Positions 12,263 through 22,693 of a stretch of DNA of 64,000 bases are shown here, piece after piece. The stretch lies in contig NC_067285.1 of NCBI RefSeq assembly GCF_020740795.1, positions 94,075,152 through 94,139,151 on the forward strand. Direction: 5' to 3'. This DNA is from Apus apus. Taxonomy: Eukaryota > Chordata > Aves > Apodiformes > Apodidae. The number at the start of each line of letters is the position of its first letter. Positions within the stretch are counted from its first letter, which is position 1. The position numbers were made by a program, and so were the translations under genes. The notes under the pieces are model-generated. The model had not been told where the DNA came from. It saw only the letters and a program-made list of their open reading frames with translations, and did no database searches.

Positions 12263-12850
12263 TGGCTCATATATATATATATATACACATATATACTCTA
12301 GTGTTAGGAATATATAGTTTGCTTGAGATAAGTGAGATATCTGCACATTCCAATCACACCAAGAGCGGTTTAGGGCCCAAGAAACTGAGGGACTTAACTG
12401 GGCTCCATCTGGGGGATCTGAACATGCAGAAGGATTTATGGCCCAAGATAAGACCGAACAAAGTCACTTCTATCTTGCTCCTAGGAGCAGGATGGCACTA
12501 GTAGGTATAGATCATTTTGTTAATTGGGAAGACAGCCAAGGGGGCAAGAAAGGTAAAAATTTTACCTTAAAAGGTAAAAAGTAAACTGCTAGAATGGAAT
12601 GTGTAAACAGGGGCGGGAAACTTATAGGATAACTTGAAGCATCAGATAGGCTGTAAACCCTGGAGTACCCAGCCAGTGGGGAAACAGGGGAGGGAACTTT
12701 GCATCGGGAATAGGGAATATAAACCGTTATTCACCTTACTATGGGTGTGCCTACTTGTTTAGGTCACCCATTCTTGCAAGAATGTAAATAAACCGTGCTT
12801 CGTTGAAGGATCTGTGTGGGCCTGTTCATTGGCATGACAGATGTTTCTCA
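12263..12850 (+). mobile_element. Solo LTR with a 6-bp target duplication (ERVK/class II-like)
   Basis: The element starts TGGCTCAT and ends GTTTCTCA, with CAGGTT immediately on each side (12257-12262 and 12851-12856). A TATA-like AATATAAACC lies near 12715 and AATAAA near 12786, followed by CCGTGCTTCG, so U3, R and U5 can be placed. The 6-bp duplication is the class II (beta/alpharetrovirus-like) pattern. An (AT)n run sits just inside the left end. No viral coding sequence remains. Confidence 0.65.
12267..12296. repeat. AT dinucleotide run inside the LTR
   Basis: An alternating AT/AC tract. It is bracketed by two similar words, TCTAGTGTTAGAAACATAG (about 12235-12253) and TCTAGTGTTAGGAATATATAG (about 12298-12318), which suggests a local duplication. 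Confidence 0.7.
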
Positions 12851-12856
12851 CAGGTT

Positions 12857-15800
12857 TGTTGTTTTGTTTTGTGGTTTTTTTTGGTTGTTCTGTTCTGGTT
12901 TGGGGTTTTTTTCTTAATATATGCCTTAAATGTTTGCTAAATTAAGATCTACTTTGAAACACATATACAGAAGGATGCTAGGGCATAGAGGCACTTAAAC
13001 CCTCAGATGAGTGGCTAGTTCTGCTTTCAGAAAAATACAAACAACAAAACAACAACAGGAGGACCCAGTCATGTGGCCTTTCTATCACCTAGAAAGCTTT
13101 AATACAATGTAAAAGGTGTTTTCCTTCAAGTAAAGATGGTTGTTTCTAAGTTAGTTGTTTTCCAGGTTAGGTGTTCTATAAGTTAAAGAATCCCTTCTGG
13201 GGACAGAAGAATGAGATTACTGGTGTGTTTTGCTTTTTATCTAGAAGGCAAGTTTCCTAAGGCTTATTAAGGTATTTGGTGCTAAAGCAGCTGGGGTACC
13301 TGGCAGGAGGATTAGCTAGCCTAAAGGAAGGATGCAAAGTGAGACAGATTGCAAGTGGACCAAAGTAAGTGTGGTAATGAAACTACAGATTTTACTGTAG
13401 TTATTACGTATCTACAATGGACTTCTGTGCTATTTTGCTTCCTGCATTGACACATAACAACTCAAAGATAATTATATATTTTTGAGAGTCTTTCATTTTT
13501 GCTGTCACTATTGCATACTTCCTTTTTACTAAAGCAAGGAAAAAGCTGGCATCTAGCTGTTCAAAACTAACATTCTTCTCCTCACTACCCCCCAAAAAAT
13601 TATCCTATTTTCTGTGTTAACCTGAAAGTTTTTAAGCAGATTTCTGTTTTCCTTTTCTGTGCTCTGATTTAAGGAGATAGGTTCTGATCCACTCAATTTC
13701 AGGATCCTGGAAAGGCTTCAGCAAAATCAAACTTAGTATAAATTATAAATGATAAATGAATTATTTTAATCTACGTGATATTGGCTTCTCTTTTGTGGTG
13801 TGTCTGTCTACCTTTTATCTAGTAATCTACTGGTTTGAACGTGCTGAGGAAACAAGTCAGAGTTTTTTGTTATAATCAGAAAAAAAGAAGATCAAAATCC
13901 ATTTCACATCTTTTTTAGGATACAGAACAAATAATGGGATTTTCTTGCCTTCTTTTGAAGTAATTGTTTTGTAGAAAGAAATATGAAAGTGATAGGGTCA
14001 TGAAGCTCAGTTAGAATTATGTAGTGCAGTGGTTAAATCCCCAAAACAAAGCCAAATGAGGAAAAAAAAAAAAATTAAAAAAAAATTGTTCTACTAGTAG
14101 TTAATGGCTATTGGTGTTGAAGTTGACCAGGCAAGCTCTGCATTCAGTAATTCCAGAGAAGCTGGGCTTATTTTGGTGACCTAACTTAATAAATAAGTTA
14201 TTGGTAATAACAAACAGAATACAGCTGTGTTAATGTGGTTGCCTGTATTAAGTCCTAACACAAAGTATGGAGAGGTAGGAAAGGACTACATTTTGGTACA
14301 CAGACAAGTTGTTGCTGACAGCTGCTGTCAATCACAAAATCAGAGGGAAGTACTCAAGGAATCATTTGTCTGAACACTCCATGTGGAATAGTAACTGTAA
14401 ATCTATTTGATCCTTGATTTTAAAAGACATTTGATAGTTTGTGAAGGAGTACACTCTTCAAGCTCTAAGAGACTCCAGGAAGGATTTTCCTATATTTGGG
14501 GTTTTTTTGTGATTTTTTTATTTTATTTTTTTTTCCAAGGAAATCCATTTCCTCCTCTATCCTTCAAGATAAAGGAGACAGGAGGTTAATACTGTTCTAG
14601 TGGTTAGGACAGTCAGGAAAAGAAATAATGACTGTTATCTCTCCTGATGAATATTCAGGTCTGCAAGTTTCAATTAAGTAAGTCAGAGCACCTTAGAGCA
14701 GAAATATTTTGAGACTGGGTAGGTGTAGAGAAAAATGGTGTTTAAGAGGCAGGACAGGTGCTGCTTATTGGAAGTTTGTTCTAATAGATGGGAGAGCACC
14801 TTAACACTTGTCTTGAAGGAAATGAAAGCTACTATAATGATCCTATTTGATATATGGCAAGTCTGCTCCAAAGAACTTCTATTTTCCTATTATAATACAA
14901 CTTGTATCTGGTGAGCTAAATGCTTCTATTGACTCAGTCTGTTATATTTAAATTGCATAAATGAAAATTGATTTTTATTGTAAAAACAATTTTCAACTGT
15001 GTCAGCATTCTCCTTAAACATTTTACATGTGTTTGTTGGGAGCATATTCCTGAGAGTTGCTAGAGCACTTGAAGTTGTCAAATAGTCTCCCAGATTTGGC
15101 ACTTTGGCACTCGCTTTTTCACTTGCAGTTTTTATTTTTAAATGCTGCTGCTGTTTTTTCTTCCCACTATAGAAACAACAGCTATAATCAGAATATTTTG
15201 CTAAATTAACGGAAGTACTTAGGCATTTAAAGTATGACTAAAAAGTCCTCCCTTAAAATTGTATAACTTCCCTAAAGTTGTATTACTAGTTGTCACGAGC
15301 CGATATTGGGGGGCCAGTATTTACTATTTCAGAAGTTTTTAAGCTTCTTAAAACAGCTTATTTTATACAGTAAAAGATCTCTCAATAGAAATGCTGTGTC
15401 TTTCTGTATGTGACTGTAGGCTTGTTTCATAGTACTTGGGTGATTTCCCCCTTCTTGCTTTCCTGTATGACTGACCACTGAACAAAGGACAGGGGCAGCA
15501 ACTGCTTTCTTATGCTTCCTGCTACTCAAGTACAGGTGAGGCATCTGGATCCCTTAATGCTACAAAAAGATACTGATCATTAAATTACTGCCTGTAATGA
15601 CTGTTACAGTTGGCTTACATGTATAGAAACTCCAGGGAGAACAGGGGAACTCTTCCATGGAACAAATGAGCAGCAAAGTTAAATCTAACTTTCATTATAT
15701 CCATAAAGACAAGCAATGGTGAGTCAGAATTGAGAGTATTTCAGTGAGCAAAGCAGAGAAATAAGAAAGAATAGTAAGTTCCATTTCTTCTTCTCAGATT

Positions 15801-18800
15801 ATCTACTTCCCTATTGTGAATATTTAAGTAACTGACAGTCTCTTCAGAGAACTTTGAATTTGGATTTGATTTCAGGAATACTGATAGAACACAGATACAA
15901 ATGTTTCAAATTGACTTCCTCATGGTCAAATCGATTAACAATGCAATGTACCTATAATATTTGAGTTGCTAAGGTAGAAGAATACTCAAGTTGTGCCCAT
16001 AGTCTAAAAATGTATACTCTTCTACCTATCTTACTGAAATAAAACCACATAGAAACATGTCCTTGCTAAATACTTGGAAGATATTAAATGTCTGAGAGTT
16101 TATATAATTTTTGGACTTCAGTGTGGAAATACTCTAGGAAGACGTGGAACATGTAACCTTCCAAAGTAGGTGTAGTCATGTGTTGCCTCTGCTGGAGAAT
16201 GACTTGCATATTGAGTGACAACTGAAACTTTGAGATAACTTGCTATTTTATAAAAATTCTAAAACAAGCCCTCAGTAATATAGCTGTAATTAAACAACTC
16301 ATATAGGTGCCACTTGCAACACCAGAAGCCCCATTTGGTTACTATCTTCAGTATCGTACACTAGTAGTTTGAATGCATATCTGCTGGCTGAAAGCTAGTG
16401 TCACAGTTTGACTCAGGATTGACAACAATGCTCTCAATCCCCTCCCGCTCTCACCCAGGAGTGAATTCAAACAGTTGGCACCTAAAGTCATGCACAAATT
16501 CAGAAATACCTTCTAACCAGCTATTCTTTCAACAGGTCCAAGCCAATGTTTTTAGGGAAAACCTGATTAAGTTACCACTGTTCAAACAGAAGATCTGTAT
16601 TTCAAATTAGCATTGTACTGCATGCTGAAACGGAACTCTTGAGTAACAGGCTCTTTGGCCTTATAGAAAGCTGTCCACCTTAAAATAGCATAATGCTCAT
16701 AAAGGTATTTGAAATAGCAATATAAATCAGTCAACACTTATAAAAGTCTTCCAGTGAAAAACGCCAACATCATTCATTATTTTAAATACAGCAGGGCTTT
16801 TTCTTGACTTTATGTGAAATTAGATAGCTTGACTGATTAAGTTAGCTTTAAAGAAGCAGCAGGTTTGGGTATGGAGGGGATTTTCATTGAGAGGTGTGTG
16901 TATATGTAAATGTATATGAATGTATGAGTGTCTACATAAGTATGTATATATATATATATATTTAAATTTAAGCTTTCTAAAGTTACCTGACATGTGACTT
17001 TGACCTGAGTATGGAAGGTTTTGGTTTGTTGTACCCAGATGACCAAAATACATTATTGAATTAGCCAATTATGTTGTGAGTAAACTTCATAACATTGAAT
17101 TCTAGCAGGTTTAAAAAGCAGAGTTGTTACAGATATGAGTAACAGCAAGAACATATATGAGAAGAGAACATAACTGAGAACTAGCTAATAAATGGAAATT
17201 TGTGTCCTGAAATATAATCACCTCTCAACATAACCTAGGAAGTTACTGTTCAAGTGCAGGCATTTAGGGATGACTTAGCAATGGTGTCTTACAGGTTTAT
17301 ACAAATGTCTCAATTCACTGGAGTCTAGATTAGCCAATTGCTTCTTATTCTTTGTAATGAATACTTCAGATGTATTAGCTTTAAGAACACTGCAGAAATT
17401 AAAACTAGCTTGCTGGTAGTAAATATACTCAGCTCCTAACTTGTGGTAGCTTTTGTTCCTTATCCAAGAAAATTACTTTAAATCTGTAGTCTAAATAAAA
17501 GGGTCAGTTGTGTGTTTGTTGGGGTTTTTTTCTATGCTGCCTCACTGATAGAACCTTACTGACACTAGTTCAAATGAAGAGGAGTAAGCAGCTGTAATAC
17601 TCATTTGTCAGTGTCTTAATTTAATGGAAAGGTCACATCCCTAGTATGCTCTGCCTCATACTATTAAACTAAGAGCTAATGCAGACTCCTCAAGGCATCC
17701 AGTGGGAAGGCTGCTCTGTGCAGGCTGGGTAAAGGCCATTATGGGCAAACTGGTGGCTGCACCAAACCATTTAAAGTGCATTTGTCTCAGTTCCACAAAT
17801 TTTCATTACTATTTAATATTTATTTTCAAGCTTAACAATCTTTTGTTGTTTGTTTGCTTGTTTTGTTGTTCCCCCCGCCCCTAGTTTTCATGGTCATTGT
17901 CTGGTTATTGTTTAATCCAACAGATGTTTATAACCTTTGGTTTTATCAGTGTGATTTGTTGGTTATTTTTGTTGTGGCTTTTTTGGCAAGTAGCCTCTCC
18001 AAGAGCTTTGAGTGTTCCACTCATATACACCATTTACATTCACATTCCTATCTTATCAGATATTGTTACCCAGCTGTCTTACCAAGGGAAAACCATTAGG
18101 CCTCCTCCACAAAGATGTAGTGTTTCTAGCTTATGTGCCACCCCAACATTGTTACGAGACCAGCCTGAACTCAGGCTGCATACAGATCGTATCTGTCTTA
18201 GTGAAATATTGAGGTCTGACGACAAAGAACTCTTTAGAGCTCTGCAGAGAGCTGAAATGACAGAGTGACACCATGAATCCTGTAATCAAGCTGTACATGT
18301 ATGAATGGGTTCTTTTGGTGTAGTTAACCATATGCAAATTCTGTTTTATCCAGGGCCTCTAAATAATATTTGCCGTGGCTTGCATCAACACAGCATGAGA
18401 TAAGGTTTAGTGTGAAGTTTTTTTTCCACAAGTTGATATAAAAAATGCACAACTAACTTTTAAGGTCATCTTCCAGATGTGTTAGAAGCAGAAAAAATAA
18501 TACTTCAGCTGTTGAAAGGGTAGATGCTGGGGGATTTGTTTTCTACAGTTAACTTCATGCGTAAGAAGATTCTTTGGTTTTTGGTTTGTCTTTTTTTTCC
18601 TCAGTACTGGTAGTATACACATCCTATTTCTTCTCTGTGCTTTACAACTACTATGATTATGAGCCTATGTAGCCTCAATTTCAGCTGTGTTTTATTTCTA
18701 TTCAAGGTATTCAAATTCATTTTACCAGAGTAATATGACATAAACATAATTCAGAGGTTTATTTTATTCCCAAAGACTGATTGTTGATAATCAGTGAATG

Positions 18801-18927
18801 TAGCATATCTCTTGCTCTGCTTATACATCTTCTGGGCAGATACTGAGTGAAGAGCAAACCTTCAGTATACTTCAAGGTGTGTGAGTCTTCACTGTCTTGA
18901 AGCAATATAATCTTGTGCACTATATCT
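12857..18927. other. Unique AT-rich gene-poor DNA
   Basis: No exon or named transposon recognised. It holds a T/G-rich tract right after the LTR (12857-12915), a poly(A)-like patch (14060-14088), hairpins (14316-14330, 14963-14994) and an AT/TG microsatellite (16895-16965). The short frame at 16398-16610 has no recognisable relative. Confidence 0.55.
16895..16965. repeat. TG/TA microsatellite
   Basis: GTGTGTGTATATGTAAATGTATATG followed by (TA)n near 16945-16960. It produces low-complexity Ile/Tyr/His frames on the minus strand that are not genes. Confidence 0.8.
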
Positions 18928-19011
18928 CCCTGCCCATGCAGGGCATTTGGAACTCGATGATCTTTAAGGTTCCTTCCAACTCCAACCATTCTGTGACTAT
19001 GATTCTATGAC
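18928..19011 (+). mobile_element. CR1 LINE, short 3' tail
   Basis: CTGCCCATGCAGGGCATTTGGAACTCGATGATC..GGTTCCTTCCAACTCCAACC..ATTCTGTGACTATGATTCTATGA is the CR1 3' end with its short ATTCTRTG-type terminal repeat. It is heavily 5' truncated. Confidence 0.85.
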
Positions 19012-20769
19012 CACTGCTCAGTGGAAGTGTATGTGCATGTAAGATATCTGATAGGAATGTACTACTATAATTTTCTGAGTCCTAATTTATCTGGCTATCA
19101 GAACAGTGGCTGTCATGCATCCTAACCTCTAACACTAAGCCTAAGGCTTTGCACAGATATCTCTTATTTCAGTTTTCTAAAATCTGGCCAAAGGGTGAAA
19201 TTTTATGTTGTGGCTTGAGCTGAACTCATGCCCTAAATATGCTGAAAGGATGAAGTTTTTTTCCTATTCTTTCAACTGGCTCTATTTGTCTTTCTCTGCA
19301 TTAAGTCAGTTCAGTTTTGTCTGCTGAACAACTATTTGTTGTTTTTGATGGTTTGGGGACATTTTGTATTTGGGTTGTTTTGAGGTTTGTTGTGGTTTTT
19401 TTTAAGAGTGTTTATGGTTTTCTTCTGTAGTGTGGGCTTTTTAGGGTTTGTTTGTTTGCTCAGGGTTTGCTTTGGGTGTGCTGTTTAGGGTTTAGTGTTT
19501 TTTTTGTGATTCAGATTCTCTGATACAATTGAAAGGGTCAAATTAATACCAGTGGAAAAGGGAGGAGGGAGCAGGCTCTTCTGGCAAATAGGTTTAAAAC
19601 TGTAAAAGGTACTAACTTTATGTTCTCTGAGAAACAGGGAGATTGGTATGTCCTCTCAGAACCCCTAGTAATGAAGTCTTGATCCTGAACTGAGGACCCA
19701 GTCTTCTGCTATAGTACAACAGTGTCTGAGCTACAAACATTTTATATTACTGAGCACTAGAAAAGCAGTACGTAAGTAAAGCAAAAATAGCCCATCGTGA
19801 AGTGTGCCTCTCAACATCCCTTTGCACTAATGTACTTTCACGCATTACAGATTCATCTTACAGAATTGTACTTTTGCACAATAGTTGCTATAATGTGCCT
19901 CTAGGCTTTACTATAATAGATAATTACAACCCTAATAACACAAAGCAGACACAGCAGCTTTCATTTTTTTACTTTAAAAATGAATCTACCTGTGAAGCAA
20001 TTTTCTTCTTTATACATCACCTGAAAACATTTTGCCTGCTCTTACTCTATCCTCATACCTTCTTATTTCAAGTTAATGTTCAAATAGTTTCTATATCTAT
20101 GTAAATATTTCATTCTTGCAACTGGATTTCAGTGAACAAAGAACCAGGGTCACTTCTATGTGTGTGAGAATGTGAAATTTCAAGGACAGATGTTTGATCA
20201 AAAATTAAGTTGCAAAATAAAGTGGGGTGAATTCTTTTGTGTGCTGTGATCTCCTTAATGTATTACTTTTTACTGTGGTGCATATGAAAATTTAAGAAGC
20301 ATTAGCATTCTAATGCTGTTCTGCACTCACTGAGGGATCAAAAGTGATATGAGTAGTCATGGTTACTGCATTTAGTCATGTAAGGGAAATGCAGAGAAGG
20401 TGGCAGTGGTAACGGGTTACCTGAGAAAAATGTAAAGACTTTACCTAAACACGGAGGAACAGAGCTAGGAAAGCCAAAGCTTAGCTGAACTGGGGAGAAA
20501 TGTGAAAGGTATTTATAGGTTCTGTAACTAACTCAGCAGCAAAAGGAAGCATAAAGAAAGTGAAGTAATGCTCTTTAGTGGGGCAGGTGAAGTGATCATG
20601 AAGGACAGGGAAAAGACTGAGGGACAGAAAGCCCTCTCACCACTTGATTTCTGTCCTCTCAGGGAGCCTTTGCCAAACAGGTATGACTCCAGGTCTCTTG
20701 GGCACCCTACACTACTAGCAGAAGATGAGCAGAAACTATTCCTCTGCTGTGGAGGAAGATAGGGAGAAC
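19012..20769. other. Unique DNA with a G/T-rich tract
   Basis: The plus strand is strongly T/G-biased from about 19315 to 19510, including repeated AGGGTTT words. Otherwise nothing recognised. Confidence 0.55.
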
Positions 20770-22136
20770 CTACTTCTACTATACATACACAAGTGCACGG
20801 GACTGGATAGTGTGCTTCCAGAGATGCTTAGAAAACTGGACAATGTTATTAGAGGTAATTTTAAAAATATCTTTTATAGCAAAAGATTGTACGTTTTATA
20901 AAGCTTCCATAAAGGTCATGCTGATAGTCATGGTGAAGTTTGATGACTTCAAAAAGGCAAATGTCACACTTCAAGAAGGGCGAGGAGGACACAAGCTGGT
21001 CAGCCTGACTTCAATGTCTTGGTACACTCCAGGCAATTTGCCTGGAAGCCATTTGCAGCCACCTAAAGGACTTCATTTTTTTAGAAAGTCAGCATGGATT
21101 TACCAAAGGCAAATTATGTCTGACCACACTGATAGCTTTCTGTGATGAAAGGACTGGGTAAATGGAACAGGAGATCACAGGAGGTGCTGTATATCTTACC
21201 TTTAGTAAGGCTTTTTACTTACTTCCTCATGGTATTGTCATATCCATGTTCATAATTTCTGCAGTAGATAAATGGATAATAAGGTGCATGGCTGGATCAT
21301 TGGGCTCAGAGGGCTGTAAGCACCAATACAAAGTGTTGGCCCACTACAAGTGGTGATCATCGTTAATAAATGTGAGGTCCTTTACTGTTGCTAATCACCT
21401 GGGTGATGCACTCTCACCAAGTGTGTGTATAATACCAAACCGGCAGGAGCAGCTGATTTGTTAGAGGATGGGGCTGCTACTAAGAGGGACCTCAGTATTT
21501 TGGAGAAATACATGAACAGAATGCTCATCAAGTTCAGTAAAGATAAATGCAGATGCCAAGTCCAGCATCTGGGATGCACTAATGCTATGCAGCAGTACAG
21601 TCTAGTACAGACTAGAGCTGATTATCCTCATGAGATGTCAGCATTATGTTCTTATGGCAAAAGCAGCCAATACAAACTGAACTATATAAGGAAGAGTGTA
21701 GCTCACAGGTTAGGGAAAGCAACTCTTTCTTTCTGTTCACTCTGTGTGAGAGCACATCTTAAGTATTGGGTCAGGTTTTGGGCTCCTCAGTATAAGAAAG
21801 ACAATATATATATACATCCAGTGGATGACCTCACAGCCACTTCAAGAGCTGTAATGTGTAACATACAAGAAGCAGCTGAAAAAAATTACTTTGCTCAGCC
21901 TTAAAAGAAGAGAGGAACACTTTGCTATTATCTGTTACTACCTAATGGGAGAGTACGGAGAAGACAGAGTAAAATTATTCTTGGAGATGCACAGTCATAG
22001 GACAAAAGACAATGACTACTATTTGGAATGTGGAAAATCCTGATTAGTAACAAAACTCTTTAAATGTTAAAACAGGTTGCCAGAGAGCTTGTGGAATCTC
22101 CATCCACTGGAGATATGCAAAACTTGATTGGACAAG
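20770..22136 (+). mobile_element. Old CR1 LINE, reverse-transcriptase region to near the 3' end, interrupted
   Basis: Decayed CR1 ORF2 sequence. GTGCACGGGACTGGATAGTGTGC aligns to the MGPDG-type reverse-transcriptase segment. Later landmarks are AGTCAGCATGGATTTACCAAAGG, AAATGCAGATGCCAAGTCCAGCATCTGGG and CAGGTTGCCAGAGAGCTTGTGGAATCTCC. Many stops and frameshifts are present; the longest remaining frame is 159 codons at 21425-21904. The element is broken at 22136 by an LTR and its tail resumes at about 22630. Confidence 0.75.
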
Positions 22137-22600
22137 TGTATTGGGTCTGACTGAGATGTTAATTTTCCCCATAGCAGCAGCTCTAATAGTGCTGTGCTTT
22201 GTGTCAGTAGCTAGAAGGGTGTTGATAACACACCAGTGTTTTGACTACTTCTGAGCAGTGCTCATAGAAATCAAGGTTGTCTGTCCAACATTGCCCCTCA
22301 CCAGTATGCTGGGGGTGGGCAAGATCGAGGGAGGGGACAAAGCCAGGACAGCTGATCAAACCTGAACCAAGGCATATTCTGTACCACGTGTTGTCTGCTC
22401 AGCAATAAAAGCTAAGAGAAATTGGGAGTGGGGAGAGGAAGGAGTGACATTTGTTATTACAATATTTGTCTGCAGGAGTAACTGCTATGTGCACTGAAGC
22501 CCTACTTCCCAGGAAGTTCTAGTGAAGAGGAGTGATAAACCAGCTTGGGAAGCACCTGCCATCAAGGCAAGGTCAGCCCACCACACCAAGTACCTAAATA
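22137..22600 (+). mobile_element. ERVL-type LTR inserted in the CR1
   Basis: It starts TGTATTGGGTCTGACTGAGATGTTAATTTTCCCCATAG and continues with GTGTTGATAACACACCAGTGTTTTG, GGGGGTGGGCAAG, CCAGGACAGCTGA and CAGCAATAAAAGCTAAG (poly(A) signal near 22402). This is the same family as the LTR at 9469-10037. The right end is truncated or decayed and its boundary is uncertain. Confidence 0.7.
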
Positions 22601-22624
22601 ATCTCTTCTAACTGGCCCAATATT

Positions 22625-22693
22625 AATCACCAAGTTGGAACAGATGATCTCCAGAACTCCAACCTGAGTTACACAGGATTATAGTTCTATGTA
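22625..22693 (+). mobile_element. CR1 3' tail resuming after the LTR
   Basis: AAGTTGGAACAGATGATCTCCAGAACTCCAACCTGAGTTACACAGGATTATAGTTCTATG matches the CR1 terminal segment and completes the element broken at 22136. Confidence 0.65.

Noticed and set aside
16398..16610. Possible LTR or gene fragment around a more GC-rich patch
   Set aside because: No landmark of a known LTR or protein could be matched; left as unique sequence.
21425..21904. 159-codon open frame
   Set aside because: Decayed CR1 ORF2 sequence, not an independent gene.
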